Part shown: positions 18,101 to 26,866 of the stretch, piece by piece
How positions within the stretch are numbered: position 1 is the first letter of the stretch
Layout of the letters: every line of letters begins with the position of its first letter
From: Cyclostephanos tholiformis
Taxonomy: Eukaryota > Bacillariophyta > Thalassiosirophyceae > Thalassiosirales > Thalassiosiraceae
Assembly: GCA_036939975.1 (NCBI GenBank)
Contig: JALLPB010000019.1
Span: forward strand, 1-36,116
Length of the DNA: 36,116 nucleotides
Direction: 5' to 3'
Position numbers and translations under genes: made by a program
Notes under the pieces: generated by a model
Databases searched by the model: none
What the model was told of the DNA's origin: nothing
The model's input: the letters and a program-made list of their open reading frames with translations, nothing else

Positions 18101-19067
18101 CTACCGATCGATGGCAAATTTCAGTGAGTAATCCATACGGTCTTTGTTTGCTGTGTCCGATCTTTTGGTGCTGATGTTGGTGCAAATCGTTGTATTGTTA
18201 CAGATACGCCACATCGATGGACCATAAAGAAGATGGCGACACCGCAGCCATCGAGGAATTCCTTGATGCTGCAGTGAAGGGTCAGTGTGAAGGCCTTATG
18301 GTGAAGACGTTGGACGAGAATGCCGCATACGAGCCCAGCCGTCGGTCGCTCAACTGGCTGAAACTGAAGAAAGATTACCTTGATGGGCTTGGTGACTCCG
18401 TTGATTTAGTCCCCCTAGGCGCGTGTGAGTATTTGATGGTTAGATATTACACATTAACGTTTGCCAGCTCAGTGTTCTGACCAACAACCCTCTCTCCAAC
18501 ATTCGCAACAATCCAGACCACGGTAAAGGGAAAAGAACCGGCGTCTACGGCGCGTATCTTCTCGCGTGCTACGACGAAGACACGGAACAATTCCAAAGTG
18601 GTGAGAAAACTAAGTAAATGATTCTTTTCTTCCAGGATGATGTAATCACAGTTAGATATCAAGTACTTACTCTCTATGTTGCACCGTTAGTGTGCAAAAT
18701 CGGAACCGGCTTCTCCGACGAGGATCTGAGAGATCTCTCCGCCTCGCTGAACAATCATACCATCCCGGAGAAGAGCCCCCAATACAACGTTTCTGACACC
18801 CTGGCGTGCGATGTGTGGTTCGACGCCGTGCAAGTTTGGGAGGTAAAGGCGGCCGATCTTTCCAAATCTTCGACCCACAAAGGCGCCATCGACAAGACCG
18901 GCGAGGTCGGTAGGGGCATCGGGCTGCGTTTTCCGAGGTTCGAACGCGTCCGTCAGGATAAGAAGCCTGAGGCGGCAACTACGAGTGATCAGATCTTGGA
19001 GATGTATTATGCTCAAGATTCTATCGTTGGGGGTGCCGATGGCGGCGATGATATGGATGGCATCTGA
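15186..19067 (+). CDS. LIG1: ATP-dependent DNA ligase I
   Basis: Predicted exons 15186-16736, 17063-17309, 17463-18123, 18204-18424, 18517-18600 and 18691-19067 give 1046 residues. It seals nicks, including Okazaki fragment joins, in the nucleus. The N-terminus [12 protein letters not shown] carries a PCNA-interacting box (QxxLxxFF, residues 4-11), which fixes the ATG at 15186. About 300 low-complexity acidic/Ser residues follow. The DNA-binding domain starts at [13 protein letters not shown] (about 320) and is split by an acidic insert at about residues 362-415. The adenylation domain has motif [13 protein letters not shown] with catalytic Lys at about 693, [30 protein letters not shown] and [12 protein letters not shown]. 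The OB-fold domain contains [42 protein letters not shown] and [13 protein letters not shown]. All six exons join in frame with GT-AG ends. Intron 1 (326 nt) stays open in one frame but matches no ligase sequence. Confidence 0.96.
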
Positions 19068-19815
19068 GATTCATATTTTCACTAGGGTGTGCATCAGGAC
19101 TCGTCAAGTTTGGATTTCTCATAATGCATGAACAGTAAACAATAATGCGCATGACTCCACATCATCCCTTGATGATCTGATACTCTTACATAACATGAAT
19201 TATGTTGGTCTTCTAACATACACTTTAAATCAACTTAACTCTGCGTCAAGAATCTTCTTCGTTTCTCCGGTATAAGTTTGTGCTGTACGCCTTTTCTGAT
19301 CAATATCCTTGGTTTCCTCCCGGACAACAGTGTCAACGAGTTTATCCAGAAACAAAAAGTGAAGTTGCTTGTTATGCACAAGTTTGCCAAGGTACATAAG
19401 GACACATACGACTCGAATGAAGGAATATCGTAGCAGTCAAATATATCTCTTCTTCCCCATATAAGGTAGAGTCCAGAACTAACTCCGACCATTGCATAGT
19501 CATATTACTCCGTTAGAAATCTCAATGCAGAGGCAGATGGGCCCCAAATACATCGAGCGAATAATAATAAATACAAGCGAATCAGTTGAATTCAGTGTGA
19601 AGGCATTGCAAGCCTCCCTGGCCCCCTGCATATGTCCTACCGAGAGTAAAAATCTACCAAAAGGGTATTTATTGTATGGTATGTACAGCATGCTTTGGTT
19701 TTCATTTTTTCATGTTTTCTCTCTCTATTTTTTATTTACCTATCGTCCCCCCCCCAAAAAAATGACGGCATAACCTCCCGCCCTCATGTGTACCTCGCCC
19801 TTGCAATTGATTCAT
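19068..19815. other. Convergent intergenic region, no gene seen
   Basis: About 750 nt between the ligase stop and the stop of the small minus-strand gene. AT-rich, with a C/A homopolymer junction at about 19747-19761. Short open frames here show no protein-like features. Confidence 0.5.
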
Positions 19816-20370
19816 TCACTCGACTATCTTCGTCGAACATCCACACGTTTCAGATCCCGACTTGGCGATTAAATAATCCGCGACGTAGTTTCCTACGTCC
19901 CAAGCGTTGACGAACGCATCGGCATTGTATTCCGACCAACGATCGTACAAATCGTCCGTGACCCGAGTCATGATCTCGGCCACATCGTCCACCCCACCGT
20001 CGCGACAGGAGATGTAGCTATTCTTCACCGACACGCCCATTCTGACGTGTATTTCCTGCGGCATCCATTCGGCATCCAACCACGCGACTACGCTCTTCGC
20101 CATCGTCTCTCCCACGGCCTCGTGATCATTTCCCAAGCCCTCTAAGGATACGAGCTGTACGCCATCGTCATCATCGCCGCCATCGACTGCTCCATCAATC
20201 CCAAGTAAACTAAGCCGGGTAGTATCGAATATATTATTATGGCCGATGATGAAACGACCGCGTCGATATCGCGAACAGGGAGCGACGCTTCGAGGATGTG
20301 TGCAAAATCCATGGGCGGTTTCTATCAATAGCATCAGCGGCAGTGCCAGCCACAATCGATGACAACTCAT
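19816..20370 (-). CDS. Conserved protein with probable plastid-targeting leader
   Basis: 184 residues from the ATG at 20370; an in-frame TTG 18 nt upstream is not used as the start. The N-terminus MSCHRLWLALPLMLLIETAHGFCTHPRS is a signal peptide followed by a Phe at the likely cleavage site (AHG|FC). This resembles the diatom plastid bipartite leader (ASAFAP-like), followed by an Arg-rich stretch. The conserved part is the C-terminal half: AWLDAEWMPQEIHVRMG, SYISCRDGGVDDVAEIM, VTDDLYDRW, DAFVNAWDVGNYVADYL and a final CGCS. From memory, photosynthetic eukaryotes have small chloroplast proteins of unknown function with an EWxPQExH and DAFV...N.V.D.L pattern, so a plastid stromal role is inferred. 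No catalytic motif is evident. It lies divergent from BUB3, with start codons 200 nt apart. Confidence 0.75.
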   Translation of the reverse strand: MSCHRLWLALPLMLLIETAHGFCTHPRSVAPCSRYRRGRFIIGHNNIFDTTRLSLLGIDGAVDGGDDDDGVQLVSLEGLGNDHEAVGETMAKSVVAWLDAEWMPQEIHVRMGVSVKNSYISCRDGGVDDVAEIMTRVTDDLYDRWSEYNADAFVNAWDVGNYVADYLIAKSGSETCGCSTKIVE

Positions 20371-20570
20371 CTTGGAGCAAAATACCAATTTTTCATTGTT
20401 ATGTGTTGTTGTGCACAGCTACTACTACCATACCATTTTTTGGTACGATACCTATTTTTTTTTCTTGGTCTTTCGGACTTACTAAGTACGTTTTGAACAT
20501 GGGAAATAATAAGGTAGACTCTTGTCTACGTACTGCCATATACTAAGTATTATCTTTTCTTTTTCGAACC
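20371..20570. promoter_or_regulatory. Short divergent intergenic region (plastid protein / BUB3)
   Basis: The 200 nt between two divergent ATGs must carry both core promoters and 5' UTRs. A T-run lies at 20455-20463, and TTGGTACGATACC near 20439-20451 contains a near-inverted GGTA...TACC. No named factor site is supported. Confidence 0.4.
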
Positions 20571-22150
20571 ATGGCGCAACCAGAGCCTTTCCCCCTGCCG
20601 TCCCCCCCCAACGATGGCATAACCTCCCTCCTGTACCTCTCCACGCCCCCCCCCTCGTCGTCGTCATCCTCATCGTCGTCGTCATTGCTAGCGTCGACGA
20701 GCTGGGACGGAGCCCTGCGCTTGCACGACGTTCCCGACGATGGATGCGCCGGCGGCGCGAGACTCGCGGTATCTCGCTCCATGGGATCCGGACCCCTGCT
20801 CAGCGTCGCGGCATCGTCGAGAACTTCCGTAGGAGAAGCGAGTGCGGCCACGAGGATGATGGTATTCGCGGGTGGGTGCGATGGTACGATAAAGCGACTC
20901 GACGTCGACGCTTCGATCGTCGACGTCGTCGGTCGTCACTCCCACCGCCGCAACGGCGGGGGCGCGCCGTCCTCGTCATCGTCCTCGTTTTCGTCCCCCC
21001 CGGCGGCATCGTGCCTATCGTCTATAGACGATGCCGTCATCGCCTCCGCGGGATGGGATAAGAGATTCCACGTCTGGGACGCGCGCGTTCGAACGTCGTC
21101 GCGGGACGGCGACGACGGCGACGTCGGAGGAGGCGGAATCGAACCGGTCGCATCGGCGGACCTGCCGGGGAAGGCATACGGGATGGACGTTAGTCGGGAT
21201 GGCAGATTGGTCGTCGTGGCCACGAGCGGGCGTAGGAATTGCTTCCTCGATTTGCGGAAGATGCCGTCGAGGTCGTCGTCTAAGGAGACGACGAGGGTCG
21301 TCGCGTCGTCGCCGGAGGATGGTGGGGGGGAGGACGATGACGTTGACGATGAAGACGGAGATAAAATCGGCATTGAGGCAAAAATCCTGATGGACAGGGA
21401 ATCGTCGTTGAAGTTCCAAACGAGGTGCGTCAAATTTTTCGGTATGCCGAATAGTATCGGCATCGCCGTTGGCAGCATCGAGGGACGGGTGGCGATCGAG
21501 TACATGGACGACATGGGCATCGAGTCCAATGGAGGTGAGTGTGCGATTGCTTCATACAATGGTTTATGTTATGATACGATGATCATTCTAGTGGTCTTAG
21601 TGATCGTTCTTTTTTCTTTTTAATCAAAGGCCATCTGACCCTTTTTTATTTTTCTTCCGCGATTTTTGGAAAAATATGCATTCGTTCATATGCTCTCTCT
21701 CGCTCCTCCGCCCTAAATCATTGAACGGGAACGACCGGGACTGGGGGAACAACGTCTTGNNNNNNNNNNNNNNNNNNNNNNNNNNNNNNNNCATCTCTTT
21801 TTTTTGGGGGGGGGGGGGGGACAGGCAAGAAGTACGCCTTCAAATGCCATCGCGTCAACGACACCATATACCCCGTGAACGCGATAGCCTTTCATCCCAT
21901 ATACGGCACCTTCGCCACCGGCGGGGCCGATGGAACCGTCGTCACCTGGGACGCCGCGAACAAGAAGAAGCTGTCGGCCATAACCAAGTGCCCGACGTCG
22001 GTATCGGCGTTATCGTTCAACGCCGATGGCACGCGATTGGCCATAGCGAGCAGTTACACCTTCGAGGAGGGCGAGAGGGATCATCCACGGGAGGAGATAT
22101 ATATCAGGGATGTGCTGGAGAGCGAGGTACGACCGAAGTCGAAGAAATAG
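20571..22150 (+). CDS. BUB3: Mitotic checkpoint protein BUB3 (WD40 repeat)
   Basis: Exons 20571-21534 and 21825-22150 join in phase 1 (GGAG|GTGAGT ... ACAG|GC) to give 429 residues. BUB3 is a seven-bladed WD40 propeller that recruits BUB1/BUBR1-type kinases to kinetochores. The C-terminal exon is diagnostic: [81 protein letters not shown] and EIYIRDV. Earlier blades show [48 protein letters not shown] and [21 protein letters not shown]. The related Rae1 is less likely because the last blades follow BUB3. It is about 90 residues longer than usual because of Ser and Asp/Glu-rich insertions between strands (for example [10 protein letters not shown] near residue 30 and [14 protein letters not shown] near 250). 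The intron contains an assembly gap. Confidence 0.93.
21760..21791. other. Assembly gap (32 N)
   Basis: A run of 32 unknown bases lies inside the BUB3 intron. It sits just before an 8-T/15-G homopolymer tract (21798-21820), which is probably why the assembly or sequencing failed here. The true intron length is unknown. A single N also occurs at 26626. Confidence 0.98.
21806..21820 (+). repeat. 15-nt G homopolymer next to a splice acceptor
   Basis: Fifteen consecutive G lie four bases before exon 2 of BUB3 (run ends at 21820, exon starts at 21825 after ACAG). The usual polypyrimidine tract is thus replaced by T8 followed by G15. Homopolymer length may be inaccurate. Confidence 0.85.
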
Positions 22151-23058
22151 GGATACTCAAATTTGTCAATCGATTGGGGGTGATCGATGGTTTTCTTTCT
22201 CCTTTCCAATGATGGTGTGTCCGAATGAGCATTTGAGCGATTGGTGAAACGAAAGAGAGATGCGACAATGGGAGAATAATGGATGAGGAGGGGAGGGGGG
22301 GGGGGGAATATAATTTAGCTTTCAAGAATGTTGCTTGTGGACACTACGAAATCAGATCATATACATGACTAATGAATCTCATGGAATTTGGTAAATCGAT
22401 GAATAATCTTATAAAGCTTAACTAATGCAAGACCCAACGCGGCAACACTGCATCATGTCGGATCATGTGTGGACCTTTCCTCCGTATCGCCATGATCGAT
22501 AATTTTTGTTGCCTGATTTATTTACCGCTGATTATTTCCAATATCGTATGGTAAGTAGAGACATCCAAGAACTATCTGTCGGGTTAGGAATTCCGCTCAA
22601 GTTCCACATCGTCCAATATCGTACACACCAATCGCATCCTTTTATGGTTAGTAATCTGATGAGGACAAACTGAGGGGGTGGACATGAATTCTATCCGAGC
22701 AACTGCGAGGCAGAGGTTGCACATCGTTTCTGCCTTGATCACTCAGCAAAAAAAAGGCGGGATTTGCCCCCCCCCCCCCCCCCCCCCGCCAAAACAGTCA
22801 ACTTCTCTATTATTATTATTTTCTCTTCATTCAGATTCCTTCCTCGCCAGAAACCATCTTCATAAAAAATCCTCGACCCCCACCCCCACCTACCCACCGC
22901 GCGCCCCCCCCCCCACCCCCGCCCCGACCCCAAAGTTCCGACGCCCCGACGACTCGACGACATAGTAGATTGGCCGAGCCGACAGCTGGTAGGTTCTAGT
23001 CTCGAGGGCAGGCAACGGAGGCGCGGCGGGCAGGCGGGCCAAAATCAAATAGGTAATC
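22151..23058. other. Intergenic region upstream of the MFS gene, with long C-run
   Basis: About 900 nt with no gene seen. It contains G-runs near 22297-22308, a 21-nt C-run at 22767-22787 and a further C-rich block at about 22901-22926. The MFS promoter must lie in the last few hundred bases. Confidence 0.55.
22767..22787 (+). repeat. 21-nt C homopolymer
   Basis: Twenty-one consecutive C, preceded nearby by an A-run (22748-22755), about 270 nt upstream of the MFS transporter start. The length may be affected by sequencing error. Confidence 0.85.
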
Positions 23059-25249
23059 ATGTCGCCCAACGCTGCCACTATCCGCAATAATGGATTCCGC
23101 GCATTCGGAGTCTCCCTCCAAAAGGATAATTACTTCAATTCGACTTTCATCCGTCATCCCTACCATCGCCTCGATACGCCGTCGTCCGGAGATGACGACT
23201 GCGGCGACGTGGAGCTAAAGGGTGGCGGTGGCGGTCGGTCCGCCGCTGACGCTGGTCGGTCGGCGGCGGCAGCGACAGCAGCAGCGGCCGGCGACGAAAA
23301 CGACATTCGCACCGATCCATCGTCGTCATCGATCGAGGATTCAGAAGACGACGACGGCCGCGATGGCGACTACGATCCCCTCCTCGAGGACGACGCCGCG
23401 GTGTGGTCCACGAGGAGCGTCAAGATACCGAACAGCCGAGAACAACCTCGCGTGTTTCCCTGGCGATGGGTACAGCTCTCGTACCTCTCTCTCCTCGCTC
23501 TATTGTCCGATTGGGTGTGCTTCTCTACCGCATCCGTGCCAAGAAGTTTCGCATCGGTTTATCCGGGCCGTACGAGCGAGGGACTCATCGATCTCTTCCT
23601 ACTGACGAACGTGCTGGGATGCATAGTAGTCACGGACGCGGTGTCGAGATTTGGCCTAAAGAGGTGCGTGAGGGCAATGTCGGTATTAATGATGGTAGGT
23701 TGCTGGTTGAGGATCGGACTGGGGATATTCCCCGCATCGTGCGACGCGTTGGGCATTCGACATCACGTCGTCGCATCGTCCCTCCTCGACAACTCGATAC
23801 GCGCTTCCGACGGACGTCCCGTATTCGGCCTACCGACCTATCCGTGGATGGCGGCCGGTACGGTACTAGTCGGCTTCGCCCAACCGTTCTTCCAATGCAC
23901 CCCGCCGCTGCTTAGCGCCACGTGGTTCGCATCGAACGAGAGGGCCACGAGCAGCGCCATCGCGTTGAATTTCAATCAGGTGGGCATCGCCGCGGCGTTG
24001 GTCGTTGGGGGGTGGATGGTCGTCGACGAGGACGGTTCGGAATACGACGACGACAATGACGACGACGACGAAATGATCGATGCCGAATATCGCGAGATCG
24101 ATCGTTATCATCGCATGGAGGACGAACATGGCATCGTCGATCCGGTATTGTCGGGCGTCGCGATGAGGACGAGGACGACGAGGGGGGAAGTCGACGACGG
24201 ATCGTCGCAATCGTACCCCCCCCCGTATCATCGCGCGGGAGGGGACGACATCGGCCTCTTGCGGTACCTCGCGTTGGTCGCGGTGTTGTCGACGATATTA
24301 TGCGCGGGCACGTGTCGTCACTTTCGCGATTCGCCGCCGGTACCACCGAGCGCGTCGGAAATGGGCAAGATGAATCAACACGTCCCGCCTGCGCCGTTTC
24401 ACGTTTCGGTGAGGGGATTTTTGAGCAAGCGCGGCTTTGGTAGCCCGTTGGCGGCGTTCGTTTATTCTATCGCGATCACCAACGTCGTGGGCGCTTTCAT
24501 CGAGGAGGTGAGTTGGGACTTTAATGCCCATCGTCGTAGTCGTTTTCGTCGTCGTTAGTGAACGATGGGATGACACCAGCAATACGTGAATTTTCGTCTC
24601 TTTGTTTTACCGCGCAACGCATTTTATACCATACACGCGTATTTCATCACGTTGTCTTGCCCCTCAAATCATCCCTCGATACACTCCATTTCGTCTGGAC
24701 CTTCAGGTGATGGAACGAGGAGGGGTCACCGATCGACGCGAAATCGCCTGGGCTGGATGCGGCTTCGAGATGGCCATTGTTCTCGGTGGGATTATCCTCG
24801 GTCGGTATGTCGACAGAACGAAGAAGTACAAATCGGTGACCATGTGGTGCATCGCCCTGTCGTTGGTATTCATCCTGCCGCTCGGGTTGACACAGCATCG
24901 ACTCGGTCAGGAGCCGAAGCTCCTTGTGGCATCGTTGTTACTTCTGGGTTTCTTCGTGGGTCCGGTCCAGCCCATCAACGCCGAGCTTGCCGTGGACGTT
25001 ACCTTCCCCGGCGACGAGACGGCCGTGGAGAGCGTGCAGCAATTTGGCGGCAACCTCGTGTCCGCAATGCTCGTGCCCGTTGTGGGACGTGCGGCCAAGT
25101 TGGACTATCAATTACTTCCGAGCGTGCCGTTATTGGCGAGCGACATTCGAGGAGACGTCGTTTTCATGATGGCGTTGTCGATCGCGACATTTTGCTACTA
25201 CCGGTCATTCGATGCGCCGCTGCGCCGGAGCATGGCGGATGGATCCTGA
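23059..25249 (+). CDS. Major facilitator superfamily transporter, FLVCR/MFSD7-like
   Basis: Exons 23059-24507 and 24707-25249 join in phase 0 (GAGGAG|GTGAGT ... TTCAG|GTG), 663 residues. The N-terminal 130 residues are cytosolic-looking, acidic and Ser-rich. The first half of the transporter then runs through WVQLSYLSLLALLSDWVCF, IDLFLLTNVLGCIVVTDAVS with RFGLKR, VLMMVGCWLRIGLGIF, and WMAAGTVLVGFAQPFFQC followed by PPLLSATWFASNERATSSAI and NFNQVGIAAALVVGGWMVV. The GFAQPFF / LSATWF--NER / NQVG string is typical of the FLVCR-type (haem, choline or metabolite) branch, but the substrate is unknown. An acidic loop of about 70 residues (DDDNDDDDE and following) separates the halves. The second half has LAFVYSIAIT-like segments, EMAIVLGGIILGRYVDRTKKYK, LVFILPLGLTQH and LLLLGFFVGPVQPINAEL. 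Membrane location, plasma or organelle, cannot be told. Confidence 0.85.
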
Positions 25250-25814
25250 CGACGAAACGTCAAGAAAAAGGTGACAACCGCAACGAGGGGATTTTCTGGA
25301 CCGTAATCGTAGGTTCAAGTTCGGATTGTGTCATCTACATCCGCTATCGGGAAGATGAGCAACCTACGATAAATGCATGGCATTGTCAATTCTTTGTTTT
25401 CGACAGCATGGTTTAGAATGCATATTTTGGTGCTACTGCATGTATGGGAGGTCGATGTGGTCGGCCTTCCACAATCAATGACGCACATTGATGCCGTCGA
25501 CAAGACAGAGGAACTTGGCAAGGGGTATTGGGTTGTTACAGAGCGTCAATCACGAGTGACCAGATCGCTGAATGGTTACGATAGGCGGTGACTACTTGAA
25601 TGGCATGTGAGAATTATAATTTATTGGATGAATCTCTCTGAGTATGATTGAATGTGAGATGTTTTGCAAATGACTGGATATGTTTAGTGTACAATATTGA
25701 TATAAAGATCAATTTGTGTTGCCATCGCCTTCTTTCTGCTGAATGTGGATCAATATTTAAAAACTAATGGTTGTTGTTAAGCAAATTCAAGGGATCGTTC
25801 AGAATGATAGATGC
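25250..25814. other. Intergenic region, no gene seen
   Basis: About 565 nt between the MFS stop and the recombinase remnant. Base composition becomes AT-rich and the codon-like TCG/GAC texture of the genes disappears. No recognisable coding sequence. Confidence 0.5.
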
Positions 25815-26345
25815 ATCAGCATTTTCTGAGCGATGTCTTTCAAGAACTGCTCGACTTGCTTCCAAATGTAATGCAAGAATGCATCGCTTGATCATCTGCC
25901 AATGAGCATGATGGTGTATACTGGTACCCCTGCTTGGTACATATCCATTGTGGCGCCTGAGCAGAATGAGTGAGTACCAATTTCTTCAGGCTCAAAGCCG
26001 AGGCTAGCACTGCCGATGGTTGCCGGGCAATGTGATCTGTTCACGTCTGTCATGGTGTCAAACCGTACAGACTGAAGTATCCTCCATGTGCCCAGATATG
26101 TCCAGATCCAATTGACGAGGTGTGCCCATTGCTTCACTGGACACAAAATTGGGTCATCTGTCTGACCGTGAATGAACGTCTTGTGCTTCAGGTCATTTTT
26201 TGGCATCTCAAATGTCACTGTTACGCTGTCCGCGAGCTCCAAGCTATCCAGCGGCATCAAAAAAAGTATTCCTTCTTTGAAGAATCTGATGTTGCAAAGT
26301 CAGAGAAGTTTTGTTTGTTTCATTTCTCTTCTAGGAACTTTTAAG
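25815..26345 (-). pseudogene. Decayed tyrosine recombinase fragment of a DIRS-like element
   Basis: The translation closely follows the C-terminal half of the recombinase at 34563-35636. Shared segments are VPRREMKQTKLL, NIRFFKEG, LELADSVTVTFEMPKND, IHGQTDDPILCPVKQWA, ATIGSASLGFEPEEIGTHS, AGVPVYTIMLIGR, SDAFLHYIWKQVEQF and AQKMLMH. It is clearly dead. There is a stop shortly after TKLL, the catalytic Arg of the HxxR box is Cys (HSFCSG), the Trp after GR is a stop codon, and a stretch after NWIWTYLGT is scrambled and shortened. The N-terminal half and any RNase H or RT region are missing. The similarity stops abruptly at both ends with no visible terminal repeat. Confidence 0.85.
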
Positions 26346-26866
26346 TACGAGTTTATTTAATGCAAGTCCTGGAGCAGGGAGTTTCCTTCAACCCCCTTTG
26401 CTACATACCTCCATTGTAGTATAAGTAGATAGAGGACATAAGAACTAACTCTGATGGCCCAATAATGTGCATATGCATGTAGAGCTTGACATGATGATAA
26501 CATCACTACTTGGGACTGTCATCATCTGACATCATCTTGGGGGTCAAAATTGCGCCCATTTTGACCTAGTGCACACTTAGCTTCCTGACATTATGCGATG
26601 CAATACATGAAGGATCAACTTTTCGNCAAGGAGAGTAGAGCACAGTCTAATTTGTTTTTTAACTCTATTTCCGCTTCTCTCAGGGGAAAGGGTCAGTTGA
26701 ATTTCCATTTCAAGAACACAGATATCTCCGTGTTGTAGGTAAGAAGTCTTCAACTAAATATAGGATACACTATTTGCTTTTTTGGCTTTCACCACTTGCC
26801 CAAATATTCTTGCTCGCATGCGCTCATGGTTAAAGAGTGAAGAGACTTTGATGTGGAAGGAACTAC
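26346..26866. other. Intergenic region, no gene seen
   Basis: About 520 nt, AT-rich, with one ambiguous base at 26626. It lies downstream of the large Cys-rich gene and should include its 3' UTR. No coding signal. Confidence 0.5.

Noticed and set aside
24586..25416. 276-residue plus-strand frame
   Set aside because: It is an out-of-frame shadow of exon 2 of the MFS transporter, whose own frame has clear membrane segments and a matching splice join.
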